A stretch of 64,000 nucleotides of DNA, from contig NZ_CP101156.1 in the NCBI RefSeq assembly GCF_024298845.1, positions 682,001 through 746,000 of the forward strand. Reading direction: 5' to 3'. Source of the DNA: Natronosalvus amylolyticus. GTDB lineage: Archaea > Halobacteriota > Halobacteria > Halobacteriales > Natrialbaceae. The notes beneath the pieces are model-generated. The model had not been told where the DNA came from. It saw nothing but the letters and a program-made list of their open reading frames with translations, and ran no database searches. The position numbers were made by a program, and so were the translations under genes. Shown piece after piece: positions 26,540 to 34,459 of the stretch (position 1 is the stretch's first letter; every line of letters starts with the position of its first letter).

Positions 26540-27193
26540 TCACTCACTCGTTAGCCGTCGTTCGGCCTCGAGTAACGCCTCTTTCGTATCAATGCTCTCG
26601 AAGGCAGTTCCAACCGGCGTTTCGAGGTCGCTTTCTTCGACGACGATACAGTCGATGGCCTCGAGCGCTCGAACGATCCGTTTATCGTCGCTCTCGAGCA
26701 CGGCGCTACAGGCAGTGGCCATAGGTTGGGCCCGATAGACGGCATGGGTCGGCTGATACCAGCCATCCTCGAGGCGGACGACCGCGCCGTTATGACCGGC
26801 CGCACGCGCGGCCAACTCCTCGAGAAGCGCTGGCGAACAAAATGGCATATCACAGGCCACTACGGCCGCATACTCGTTCGAGACCGCCTCGAGGCCCGTC
26901 TTGATGCCACCGACAGGTCCCTGGTCCGGAACCGGGTCAAACGCGAACTCGATGGTCACGGTGGGATCTCCTGACAGCGACTCGAGTGCAGATTCGATTG
27001 GCGACTGTTGTTCAGCCCGACAGTTCACCACGATCGTATCGACACTCACAGACAGACGCTCGACGACGCGTCGGATCATCGGCTTGCCCGCGAGGTCGGC
27101 GACGGCTTTGTCGTCCTCACCGAACCGAGTGGCGTAGCCGCCAGCGAGGATTACGGCCGAAAACGAGGGGTGGTCTCTGGAAGTAGGCGTCAT
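26540..27193 (-). CDS. mobA: Molybdenum cofactor guanylyltransferase MobA
   Basis: A 217-residue nucleotidyltransferase attaching GMP to molybdopterin to make the MGD form needed by DMSO-reductase/formate-dehydrogenase type enzymes. It starts with AVILAGGYATRFGEDDKAVADLAGKPMI (about 13-40), and the second motif DQGPVGGIKTGLE and CDMPFCSP (metal-site Asp) follow. It lies just downstream of the molybdoenzyme gene at 27355 in the same direction, with a 161-base gap, so the two are functionally linked though not necessarily one transcript. It converges with udk. Confidence 0.93.
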   Translation of the reverse strand: MTPTSRDHPSFSAVILAGGYATRFGEDDKAVADLAGKPMIRRVVERLSVSVDTIVVNCRAEQQSPIESALESLSGDPTVTIEFAFDPVPDQGPVGGIKTGLEAVSNEYAAVVACDMPFCSPALLEELAARAAGHNGAVVRLEDGWYQPTHAVYRAQPMATACSAVLESDDKRIVRALEAIDCIVVEESDLETPVGTAFESIDTKEALLEAERRLTSE

Positions 27194-27354
27194 ACCTTCG
27201 GTATATTGCTACTACCTCGGGGCCACGTATGAGGGCTCTGACTCGAGCGATCCAGCCTCGAGCGGATCAGGCTCGACCGCCTCAGTGTTGTCGTCTCTTC
27301 GACGTTTGCGACGGAATGGGGGAGGAAGACAGGTGCACAATGACCCTGGTCCGA

Positions 27355-29433
27355 TCAGTCGTCAGCCGATGCTTCGGAGCCGACGGGTTCGACCTCGGCA
27401 GCGGCCGCTTTGTACTCCGGAATCTTCGCCAGCGGGTCCAACACGTCGTTCGTGAGCGTGTTCGCTCGAGCGTCAGAGAAGTGTGGCGTCGTCCAGACCA
27501 CGCCCTCTTTGATGTCTTCGGTGACGTGTGCCTCGAGGACGATTTCACCGCGCCGGGAGCGAAGCGTGACGTAATCCTCGTCCTCGATGCCACGTTTTTC
27601 CGCGTCTGCTGGATGAATGTCGACGAAGTTATCGGGCGTTTTCCGTCTGAGTGTCGGCGAGCGGGTACTCATCGTGCCCGTGTTGTAGTGTTCCTCGAGT
27701 CGGGCCGTCGTCAACACGAGCGGGAACTCGTCGTCAGGTACTTCTTTTGGGTCCTGGTGACGAACGCCGCGAATCACGCCCAGTCCGTCCTCGGTGTCGA
27801 ACGTCTCCTCGTAGAGGTACTGGTCGCCTTCGTCGCCTTCCTCGTAGCACGGCCACTGGATTCCCTCGAAGCCGATGCTCTCGTAGGTCATCCCGTGATA
27901 GATCGGGCAGACCTCCCGAAGCTCTTCGAAGACGGCTTCCGGGCCATCGAAGTCGAAGCCGTCGCCGAACAATCTGGTCCCGACTTCACAGAGAATATCC
28001 AGATCGTGACGGGTGTTTCCGGGGACATCCGTCACTTTGCGCATACGCTGGACGCGTCGGTCCGTGTTCGTCACCGTCCCGCCGCGTTCGGCCCACGACG
28101 TTGCCGGGAGCACCACGTCTGCGAACTCGGCCGTTTCGGTCATGAAGATGTCCTGTACGACGAGGAATTCGAGGTCCTTCATCCGGTTTTCGACCTCGAG
28201 GGCGTCCGGTTCGCTCATTACCGGGTTCTCACCCATGACGTAGAGTCCGTGAATAGCGTCGCCGATGGCGTTCGAGACTTCGACGTTCGTCAGGCCCGGT
28301 TCGGGCGGGATGTCGAAGCCCCACACGTCCTCGACTGATTCGCGGGCTTCGTCGTCGTCGACTTCCAGGTAGCCGGGCAAGACGTTCGGCATCGCCCCGA
28401 CGTCACAGGTTCCCTGCACGTTGTTCTGCCCGCGCAGCGGATTGACGCCCGTTCCCGGTCGGCCGAGGTTCCCCGTGAGCAGCGCGAGGTTGACCTCGTT
28501 CTGAACGTTGTCCACACCACAGGCGTGCTGGCTCATGCCCATTCCGGTGAAAATAGCCGCGTTGTCAGCTTCGGCGTAGATCCGCGCAGCCTCCTGAATA
28601 TCCTTCAGCGGGACGCCACACCGTTCGGCTGCTTCCTCAACGTCGAAGCCCTCGAGCGTCGCCTCGAGATGGTCGAAGCCCCTCGTCCGTTCCTGGATAA
28701 ACGCCTCGTCGTACAGTTCTTCGTCGATGATGGTCTTCAACACGACGTTGAGCAAGGGAATGTCGGTCCCTGGCTCGAGTTGGAGGTGGATGTCGGCGTC
28801 ACGCGTCGTCTTGTTCGCGTGTGGGTCGACCTGAATAAGGGTCGCGCCGTCTCTCGTCGCCTGCCGAAAGTAGTTGCTGTGGGCGATGACGTGCTGTTCG
28901 GCCGGATTTGCCCCCTGCACCCAGTAAACCTCGCCGTGGTCCTCGAGGTCGACCATGCTGTTGGTCATCGCTCCCGCACCCAGGCTCTGGCGGAGCGTGT
29001 AGACGGTCGAGGCGTGACACATTCGCGTGCAGTTGTCGACGTTGTTCGTCCCGTACCGTCGGGCGAGTTTCTGTAACAGGTAGTTCTCCTCGTTCATCAC
29101 CTTCGAGGAGGCGAAAAAGCCGGTCGCATCGGGACCGTACGTTTCGGCGAGTCGCTCGAGTTCGTCGACGATTACCGTCAACGCCTCGTCCCAGGTAGCG
29201 GTTCGGAACTCGCCGTCGTCGTCCCTGATCAGCGGCTCGGTGAGCCGATCTTCGTGGTTGACGACCTGCGGAGAGGCGCCGCCTTTGATGCACAGCGCGC
29301 CCTCGTTGACCGGAGCGTCGAACCACGGCTGAAGCGACACGTCGCCGTCTTCTTCACCCGGTTTGAGTTTGAGACCACAGCCGACCCCACAGTAGGGGCA
29401 GATGGTGTGCACGCCGTCGTCCTCGGTTGCCAT
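27355..29433 (-). CDS. fdhA: Formate dehydrogenase-type molybdopterin oxidoreductase, catalytic subunit
   Basis: A 692-residue molybdoenzyme. At the N-terminus is a [4Fe-4S] site CPYCGVGCGL ... CIKGG (about 11-52). The likely molybdenum ligand is the Cys in NCTRMCHAST (about 130-140), replacing the Sec found in some formate dehydrogenases. C-terminal molydopterin-binding residues include TGTMSTRSPTL. It resembles the single-cluster formate dehydrogenases of FdhF/FdhA type, but no β or γ electron-transfer subunit gene is beside it. The start is the ATG at 29433; the extra 51 residues upstream in frame are not conserved. mobA follows it. Substrates other than formate cannot be excluded. Confidence 0.87.
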   Translation of the reverse strand: MATEDDGVHTICPYCGVGCGLKLKPGEEDGDVSLQPWFDAPVNEGALCIKGGASPQVVNHEDRLTEPLIRDDDGEFRTATWDEALTVIVDELERLAETYGPDATGFFASSKVMNEENYLLQKLARRYGTNNVDNCTRMCHASTVYTLRQSLGAGAMTNSMVDLEDHGEVYWVQGANPAEQHVIAHSNYFRQATRDGATLIQVDPHANKTTRDADIHLQLEPGTDIPLLNVVLKTIIDEELYDEAFIQERTRGFDHLEATLEGFDVEEAAERCGVPLKDIQEAARIYAEADNAAIFTGMGMSQHACGVDNVQNEVNLALLTGNLGRPGTGVNPLRGQNNVQGTCDVGAMPNVLPGYLEVDDDEARESVEDVWGFDIPPEPGLTNVEVSNAIGDAIHGLYVMGENPVMSEPDALEVENRMKDLEFLVVQDIFMTETAEFADVVLPATSWAERGGTVTNTDRRVQRMRKVTDVPGNTRHDLDILCEVGTRLFGDGFDFDGPEAVFEELREVCPIYHGMTYESIGFEGIQWPCYEEGDEGDQYLYEETFDTEDGLGVIRGVRHQDPKEVPDDEFPLVLTTARLEEHYNTGTMSTRSPTLRRKTPDNFVDIHPADAEKRGIEDEDYVTLRSRRGEIVLEAHVTEDIKEGVVWTTPHFSDARANTLTNDVLDPLAKIPEYKAAAAEVEPVGSEASADD

Positions 29434-29598
29434 ATGGATACTTGCTACCAAGAACCATTTGAGTCTTTGGCCGAAACTGGCAGCTAGCCAATAGTCTACT
29501 GCCATCGCTTCCCCGTGATTACCGATTCTGGATGGCGAGTACTGGATTGCCACCGAACTGAGCCACGTTTTTGCCCCTCGCCCCATTCAACCCATCCA

Positions 29599-30198
29599 AT
29601 GACAGCGCTCACCACGGCCGAACTCGAGGATGCCGTCATCGAATACGAACGGCAAGAACCGTTCGCGACCGTCGAAGCCGAACGCCTCGAGTCGATGCCG
29701 GAGGCGTTTGCGGACGGTTCGTACAACTGGAAGGACGTGGAGTGGGTTGTCCGCTGGTTTGGAAGACGTCGACGCACGAGTGCCGTCCATCCAGCTGAGG
29801 AAGCCTTTCGGACGAACGACTGGGGCGACGTCCAAGACGCGATTGGGGCGACACTCGAGGCGATGGAGCACACCGATGACGCTGAGCGGATCCCACCCCC
29901 ACAAACTGAAATCGAGCAGGCGCTAGAGGCGCTGGCCGATCTCGAGGGGTTCGACGTGCCGGTCGCGTCGGCGCTGCTGTTTTATGCCGATCCGGATCGG
30001 TATCTCGTGGTCGATGATCGCCTGTGGGAAGCGCTGGTGAGCGCTGGCGCCCTCGAGGCGGTCTCGAGCACTCCAGACCCGTTCGATGCCGTGTCGTATC
30101 ATCAATACCTCGAGGCCTGTCACGAACTCCGTACGGAACACGATATCACCATGGTTGGTCTGTACCGGGCATTGTGGCGAATATCTGGGTCCGAATAA
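29599..30198 (+). CDS. Hypothetical protein with helix-hairpin-helix-like C-terminal motif
   Basis: A 199-residue soluble, acidic protein. The C-terminal half contains LEGFDVPVASALLFYADPDRYLVVDDRLWEAL (about 122-153), which resembles helix-hairpin-helix signatures of the type G-x-(P/G)-x-ASALL...P-x-x-Y-x-(V/I)-x-D-x-R found in DNA glycosylase-like folds. The N-terminal half has WVVRWFGRRRR near 55. The catalytic Asp/Lys of DNA glycosylases is not evident, so I give no enzymatic role. The ATG at 29599 starts MTALTTAELED; the 28 residues upstream in frame are unlikely. Its neighbours (divergent molybdoenzyme, convergent membrane protein) say nothing about function. Confidence 0.75.
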   Translation: MTALTTAELEDAVIEYERQEPFATVEAERLESMPEAFADGSYNWKDVEWVVRWFGRRRRTSAVHPAEEAFRTNDWGDVQDAIGATLEAMEHTDDAERIPPPQTEIEQALEALADLEGFDVPVASALLFYADPDRYLVVDDRLWEALVSAGALEAVSSTPDPFDAVSYHQYLEACHELRTEHDITMVGLYRALWRISGSE

Positions 30199-30225
30199 CA
30201 GGCGACAACTGCAGCGCTCGGGCAG

Positions 30226-31080
30226 TCACCATTTTGGACTTCGGATCTTGTAGAATACCGAAACTATCACCACCAGGTAGATGACGAAGCCGCCGATAAA
30301 TCCCCAGGTCAATGGATTGGTCACGTCAAAATCGTTCCACGCGAGACCGGCACCAAGGAGCACTAACCCAAACCCGATCACTTGTGTCTGCACGACGATT
30401 TGAACAGCACTCAACCGAGACTCGAACGCAACAGCGAGGTTAACCACGCCGAATAACGCGAACCATCCCAACAGAATACGTGCGGTCAACGGGGAAACGT
30501 CCCAGGGCCAGTAGGCTATCAACACACTCGGGAAGAAAAACAGGACAATCGCTGTCCCGGTAATGAGGAGACCGGTTAGCCCGCTCAACTGTCGGACGAT
30601 TTTGGGCAGCGATGGATCCTTTCGGTTTTGTACGCGTGGATCGGTTCGCCTGTTGAGGAGCCAGATTGCCGGCACCAGAAACGGGGCCACTACGTAGATG
30701 AATACCCAAATCCAGAACGTCACGTGGTCGTGATTGAAGTTCTCCCAGTGAAGGAGCGTAGCGAGGAGCATAAACCAGGTGAAAACTGAGATGCCGGGAA
30801 AGATGAGGGCTACTTCGTGCCAGTGATTGTGGGTTGCGACTCGGTAGAAAAAGTACGCACCCACCCCATACCCAGCCCCCATCAGAATCGGCGTCATGTC
30901 CGGCCTGATGGTCCACGCGAAGAGTTCGGTTGTTCGGTCTGGAAACCCATAGAGTATGACCGCCGCAACGGCAAGTACTGGGACGAGAATCCGACCGACC
31001 CATCGAGTAACGGGAAGGACTTGATCCTCTCGAGTCAAAGCCTGTTCATCAATGCCGAGAAATCTTCTCAGTTGGCTCAT
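30226..31080 (-). CDS. Seven-helix membrane protein of unknown function
   Basis: A 284-residue protein with seven predicted membrane helices, at about residues 28-46, 62-79, 88-110, 120-142, 165-185, 200-215 and 223-275 (the last may be two). The N-terminal ~20 residues are polar. A WHEVALIF helix contains an exposed His/Glu pair that could bind a metal or cofactor, and HWENFNHDH sits in a loop. It is not obviously a rhodopsin: there is no Lys in the last helix at a Schiff-base-like position. The family is unknown to me. Its ATG at 31080 is the first methionine. It is convergent with the preceding gene. Confidence 0.75.
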   Translation of the reverse strand: MSQLRRFLGIDEQALTREDQVLPVTRWVGRILVPVLAVAAVILYGFPDRTTELFAWTIRPDMTPILMGAGYGVGAYFFYRVATHNHWHEVALIFPGISVFTWFMLLATLLHWENFNHDHVTFWIWVFIYVVAPFLVPAIWLLNRRTDPRVQNRKDPSLPKIVRQLSGLTGLLITGTAIVLFFFPSVLIAYWPWDVSPLTARILLGWFALFGVVNLAVAFESRLSAVQIVVQTQVIGFGLVLLGAGLAWNDFDVTNPLTWGFIGGFVIYLVVIVSVFYKIRSPKW

Positions 31081-31463
31081 TCGTCCTGGTCCTTACTGGT
31101 ATCACCCGGACGGTGATACCGCTTTTCGACAGTCGATTTCGCTTCTTCTATCGTAACAGTTACAGCAAGCAGTACGTGGCCTTCAAGTAGTGCTAGCTCG
31201 CACTGGTTATGTCCGCTGCTAACAATTAACAGATCCATGAGATTCCAATGCTATGGTATGATATAATCGTTTCTGTGATTTGGATCAGTTCACCAAACAC
31301 CTCTGTACTGTTTAGAGAATCTATGGACGGAAGGCCGTCAAAAAGCCGCTATCGCATCGGGGCCGGCTGGTTCTACAAAAAAGCAGGCTAACTGCCCCGA
31401 ATCGGTTCACAATAGGTTCGGTCCTCTGAAACCTATTTGTGGGTTGGTGACATATGACATTCG
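31081..31463. other. Divergent promoter region of a membrane protein and an epimerase
   Basis: A 383-base gap between divergent genes, low in GC in its middle. TATA-like CTATTTG near 31431-31437 precedes the epimerase start (31464), with SD-like GGTTGGTGA at 31443-31451. A 22-codon frame begins at an ATG near 31323, but I do not support it. I see no other structure. Confidence 0.45.
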
Positions 31464-32480
31464 ATGAGATACTTTGTCACGGGTTCGACCGGGTTAATTG
31501 GCTCACACGTCGTAACCAAACTCCTCGAACATGGTCACGAGGTTGTTGCGCTGACCCGCTCGAGGGCAAATGCGGATCACCTCCCGGAAGGGGCCACAGT
31601 GGTGGAAGGAGACATCACCGAGAAAGAAAGTATGCGGAATTCGATGAAGGGTGTGGACGGAGTGTTTCATATCGCCGCGTGGTTTTATGTCGGGCCCGGG
31701 CCTGGCAATGTCGAAAAGGCCGAACAGATCAACGTAACGGGAACCCGAAATGTGCTCGAATTGATGGACGAACTGGCCATCCAAAAGGGAGTTTACACCA
31801 GTACGATAGGTGTGTATCCCCTCCGAGAGTTAGAATATATCGATGAAACGATTGCGCCGAGGTGCCCGGAATCGGCCGTGTATTACCGGACGAAATGGGA
31901 GGCTCATTACGAGGTCGCTAAACCCATGATCGACGACGGGCTTTCGCTCGTCGTCGTGCAACCGGGCATCGTCTACGGTCCGGGAGACAAGGTGTACGGG
32001 TCGATTCGGGGCCTGTTTCGGGGCTATCTCCAAGGTGAGATTCCGATGATACCGCGCGTCCACTACGCACCCTGGGACCACGTCGGAGATATCGCAGACG
32101 GGCACGTACGCGCAATGGAGCAGGGTACCCCCGGAGAAACGTACATCATTTCAGGACCATCGAGAGAGATTGTCGACGTACTCCGGTGTGCCGAAAACAT
32201 AACCGGAATTCCGGTCCCCCGAATCGTCTCACCGAAGGTGATTGGAGGGGTCGCCAAACTAATGGGTGCAGTAGAACGATTCGTTACGCCTCCCGAGGGC
32301 TTAGAAGCTGAAACCCTCAGGTTTCTCGCCGGCCCGCAATGGCCAGTCGATAACAGCAAAGCAACCGAAGAACTTGGCATCGTACACAGACCGCTCGAGA
32401 ATGGACTGCGTGACTACCTGGAGTGGGAGATGGATCAGCTTGGAATCCAGGGAGAGGGGCTAGCCGTAGCGCAGCGTTAA
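31464..32480 (+). CDS. NAD-dependent epimerase/dehydratase (dihydroflavonol reductase-like SDR)
   Basis: A 338-residue extended SDR. It opens with the NAD(P)-binding motif VTGSTGLIGSHV (5-16), with VVEGDITEKE following, and the active-site pair is in VYYRTKWEAHYEV (YxxxK, about 137-150). The QPGIVYGPGDKV segment is typical of dihydroflavonol 4-reductase-like and NDP-sugar epimerase-like members. Its length of 338 and C-terminal helices fit the family. Likely substrates are a NDP-sugar or a hydroxy-ketone; none can be assigned. It is monocistronic as far as can be seen. Unlike the copy at 9441, its catalytic residues are intact. Confidence 0.85.
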   Translation: MRYFVTGSTGLIGSHVVTKLLEHGHEVVALTRSRANADHLPEGATVVEGDITEKESMRNSMKGVDGVFHIAAWFYVGPGPGNVEKAEQINVTGTRNVLELMDELAIQKGVYTSTIGVYPLRELEYIDETIAPRCPESAVYYRTKWEAHYEVAKPMIDDGLSLVVVQPGIVYGPGDKVYGSIRGLFRGYLQGEIPMIPRVHYAPWDHVGDIADGHVRAMEQGTPGETYIISGPSREIVDVLRCAENITGIPVPRIVSPKVIGGVAKLMGAVERFVTPPEGLEAETLRFLAGPQWPVDNSKATEELGIVHRPLENGLRDYLEWEMDQLGIQGEGLAVAQR

Positions 32481-32515
32481 CCATCAGTTTCTCCAGCAAT
32501 GGTGGACCGATTGTC

Positions 32516-33310
32516 TCACTCGAGAACGTCGACCAGCGGGTCCTGTTCGATCATACTCGTGAGGACGACTTTTTCGATTCGGTCGTCACCACCGTCATCG
32601 AGCACGAGTCGGCCAATCTCGCGAGCGACCTCGAGGTCGGCTTCGTCGTCGACCATGTTGATAACGGGGATGGGAGTCGCCGATGGAGGAATCCCCTTCA
32701 TCCCACCGTCGCTGTGAGTCAACACGGTCGCGATGTCCGCTGGCTCGAGGACGTCGCCCACCGAACGACCAGTGAGCGCGGCGACCCGTTCCGGGCGGTG
32801 AACGACGTCGGCCTCGAGCGAACGGCCAACCGCGTGACAGCTCGCAATCGCGAGGACGGTATCCGCCGACCGCGGGAGTTGTGGTTCGCGGTCGTTCGGC
32901 GCTTTCAACAGCCGCGTTCTGGCTCCATCGGCTTTCACTAGGACCTGATCGATACCGTCGAGAGCCGCGATACGGTCCACGGTTTCCGGATCGTAGCCAC
33001 GATATCTGTCGGTCCCATCGCGTTCAGGAACGACGCCGAGCGGCCAGAATTCTTCCGAACCGCTGTCCTCCCGCTGAATCACCTGCTCGAGCGTCCTAAC
33101 GGGATCCGAAACGACGTCGACCTTCGCTACCTGCTCGTCGAAAATTGGAATCCGAACGGTTGCCGTCAGGACGCACCGCTCGAGGCGACCGGCCAGTTCG
33201 TACAGAGTAGATTTCTTTCCCCCAGCGCCGACGACACAGACGACGCCTGTGCCGGCCTCGAGTGTGTGTACGAGACCGTTCGACCGAGAAGTGTCCGACG
33301 AGTCTGCCAT
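32516..33310 (-). CDS. yqeC: YqeC-like protein (selenium-dependent molybdenum hydroxylase accessory family)
   Basis: A 264-residue protein with VVCVVGAGGKKSTLYELAG (P-loop-like, about 20-38), a TATVRIPI segment, DQVLVKADGARTRLLKAP (about 122-139), LPRSADTVLAIASCHAVG and VVHRPERVAALTG, which together are the pattern of YqeC proteins. YqeC is a predicted GTP/ATP-binding accessory factor for selenium-dependent molybdenum hydroxylases in bacteria. The start is the ATG at 33310; the longer frame (to 33397) gives a non-conserved extension. It is convergent with the epimerase. The molybdenum genes (mobA, fdhA-like) lie 6 kb away, and I saw no selenium-insertion genes in the window. Confidence 0.8.
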   Translation of the reverse strand: MADSSDTSRSNGLVHTLEAGTGVVCVVGAGGKKSTLYELAGRLERCVLTATVRIPIFDEQVAKVDVVSDPVRTLEQVIQREDSGSEEFWPLGVVPERDGTDRYRGYDPETVDRIAALDGIDQVLVKADGARTRLLKAPNDREPQLPRSADTVLAIASCHAVGRSLEADVVHRPERVAALTGRSVGDVLEPADIATVLTHSDGGMKGIPPSATPIPVINMVDDEADLEVAREIGRLVLDDGGDDRIEKVVLTSMIEQDPLVDVLE

Positions 33311-33436
33311 AGCAGGGTCTTCTGGCTCTGTCCCTAAAAATACGCGCAACGGAGTGGCATACGATTTACCGTCATCTCTTATCCACGATGCCGCCATGAA
33401 ATCCCGATCACCAATACAAAGATACAGGAAACCGTA

Positions 33437-34459
33437 TCAGCCCTGCCAGGTCAACACCGTAGCGGCCCAGGTGTAGCCCGTTCCCGCAGCGAGGAAACAC
33501 ACCAGGTCACCTGCCTCGAGCAACCCGTCCTCGAGTGCGTCCCCGAGTGCGAGAATCTGGTCGGCGCTCTGGACGTGGCCGTAGGTGTCGAGATAGACAC
33601 CGTCGGTCTCGTGATCGAGTCCGAGTTCGTCGAACACTACCTCGTGGAACGAGCGTTTCATGTGGGTAACCGCGACGAAATCGAGGTCGGCCCGTTCGTA
33701 GCCGGAGCGCTCGAGGGCAGTATCGGCCACGGTCAGATAGTTCGGCAAAGAAACCGGTGCGAGGCGTTCTTTCATCCCGTCCGGGTCGGGAACGTCGAGA
33801 CGGTGGCGGTCAGCCGCGACGGTCTCGGAGGATGGTGGCTCGAGTGAACCGCCCGCTGGCATGACGACGTCGTGTGCGAACGAGCCATCCGTGAGGGCTG
33901 CGCTTTCGTGAACGATGGCTCGAGAACGGCTTCCGGGGTCTGCCTCGAGAACCATCGCACTGGCTCCAGAGCCGAAGTTGAACATGAACGACGACCGCTC
34001 GTTTTCGTAGTCGATCAGGTCCTCTTCACGACTTGCAGCGACCAGCAACGCCGTGTCGACGTGGTCGACCTGGAGTTGCGCACGGGCCTGTCGAATCGCA
34101 ATCGGCGCGCTGGCACAGAGTGTGTGACTTTCCGTGGCGAACGCGCTCTCGGCCCCTAATTGCTCCGTAATGTTTGCGGCAGCCGACCAGACGACGTGAT
34201 CTTTGTACTCGCTGCCGTGATAGAGGACCATGTCGATATCCGTCGGTGAGCGATCGGCCATCTCGAGGGCGTCTTGGGCAGCGGCGACACACATATCCGT
34301 AACGTGATCTTCAGCTGGCGGACAGACGTGTTTCCGACGAACGCCCATCTTATCGACGACCACTGATTCAGGAATACCGCTTTCGGCGGCGATCTCACTC
34401 CCCGATAGCGTTTTGTCGGGGAGGTACCGACCGAAACCGGTGAGGCCAACGGTCGTCAT
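33437..34459 (-). CDS. KAS III-like (FabH-type) condensing enzyme
   Basis: A 340-residue thiolase-fold protein with the KAS III order of motifs. Cys115 lies in SHTLCASAPIA, the position of the nucleophile. His266 lies in VTHMKRSFH. At the position of the catalytic Asn the sequence is DTYGHVQSAD with His295 instead of Asn, so ordinary decarboxylative condensation is not assured. Its ATG at 34459 overlaps the upstream acyl-CoA ligase stop codon by four bases, making it the last gene of the Liv-ligase operon. A role in condensing or transferring an acyl-CoA made by that ligase is my inference. 3-oxoacyl-ACP synthase III annotation should not be taken literally, since haloarchaeal lipids do not need it. 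Confidence 0.8.
   Translation of the reverse strand: MTTVGLTGFGRYLPDKTLSGSEIAAESGIPESVVVDKMGVRRKHVCPPAEDHVTDMCVAAAQDALEMADRSPTDIDMVLYHGSEYKDHVVWSAAANITEQLGAESAFATESHTLCASAPIAIRQARAQLQVDHVDTALLVAASREEDLIDYENERSSFMFNFGSGASAMVLEADPGSRSRAIVHESAALTDGSFAHDVVMPAGGSLEPPSSETVAADRHRLDVPDPDGMKERLAPVSLPNYLTVADTALERSGYERADLDFVAVTHMKRSFHEVVFDELGLDHETDGVYLDTYGHVQSADQILALGDALEDGLLEAGDLVCFLAAGTGYTWAATVLTWQG

Noticed and set aside
31322-31345. Hairpin GACGG-AAGG-CCGTC as a terminator
   Set aside because: It is followed by A rather than T residues on the plus strand and lies between divergent genes, so it cannot end either transcript.
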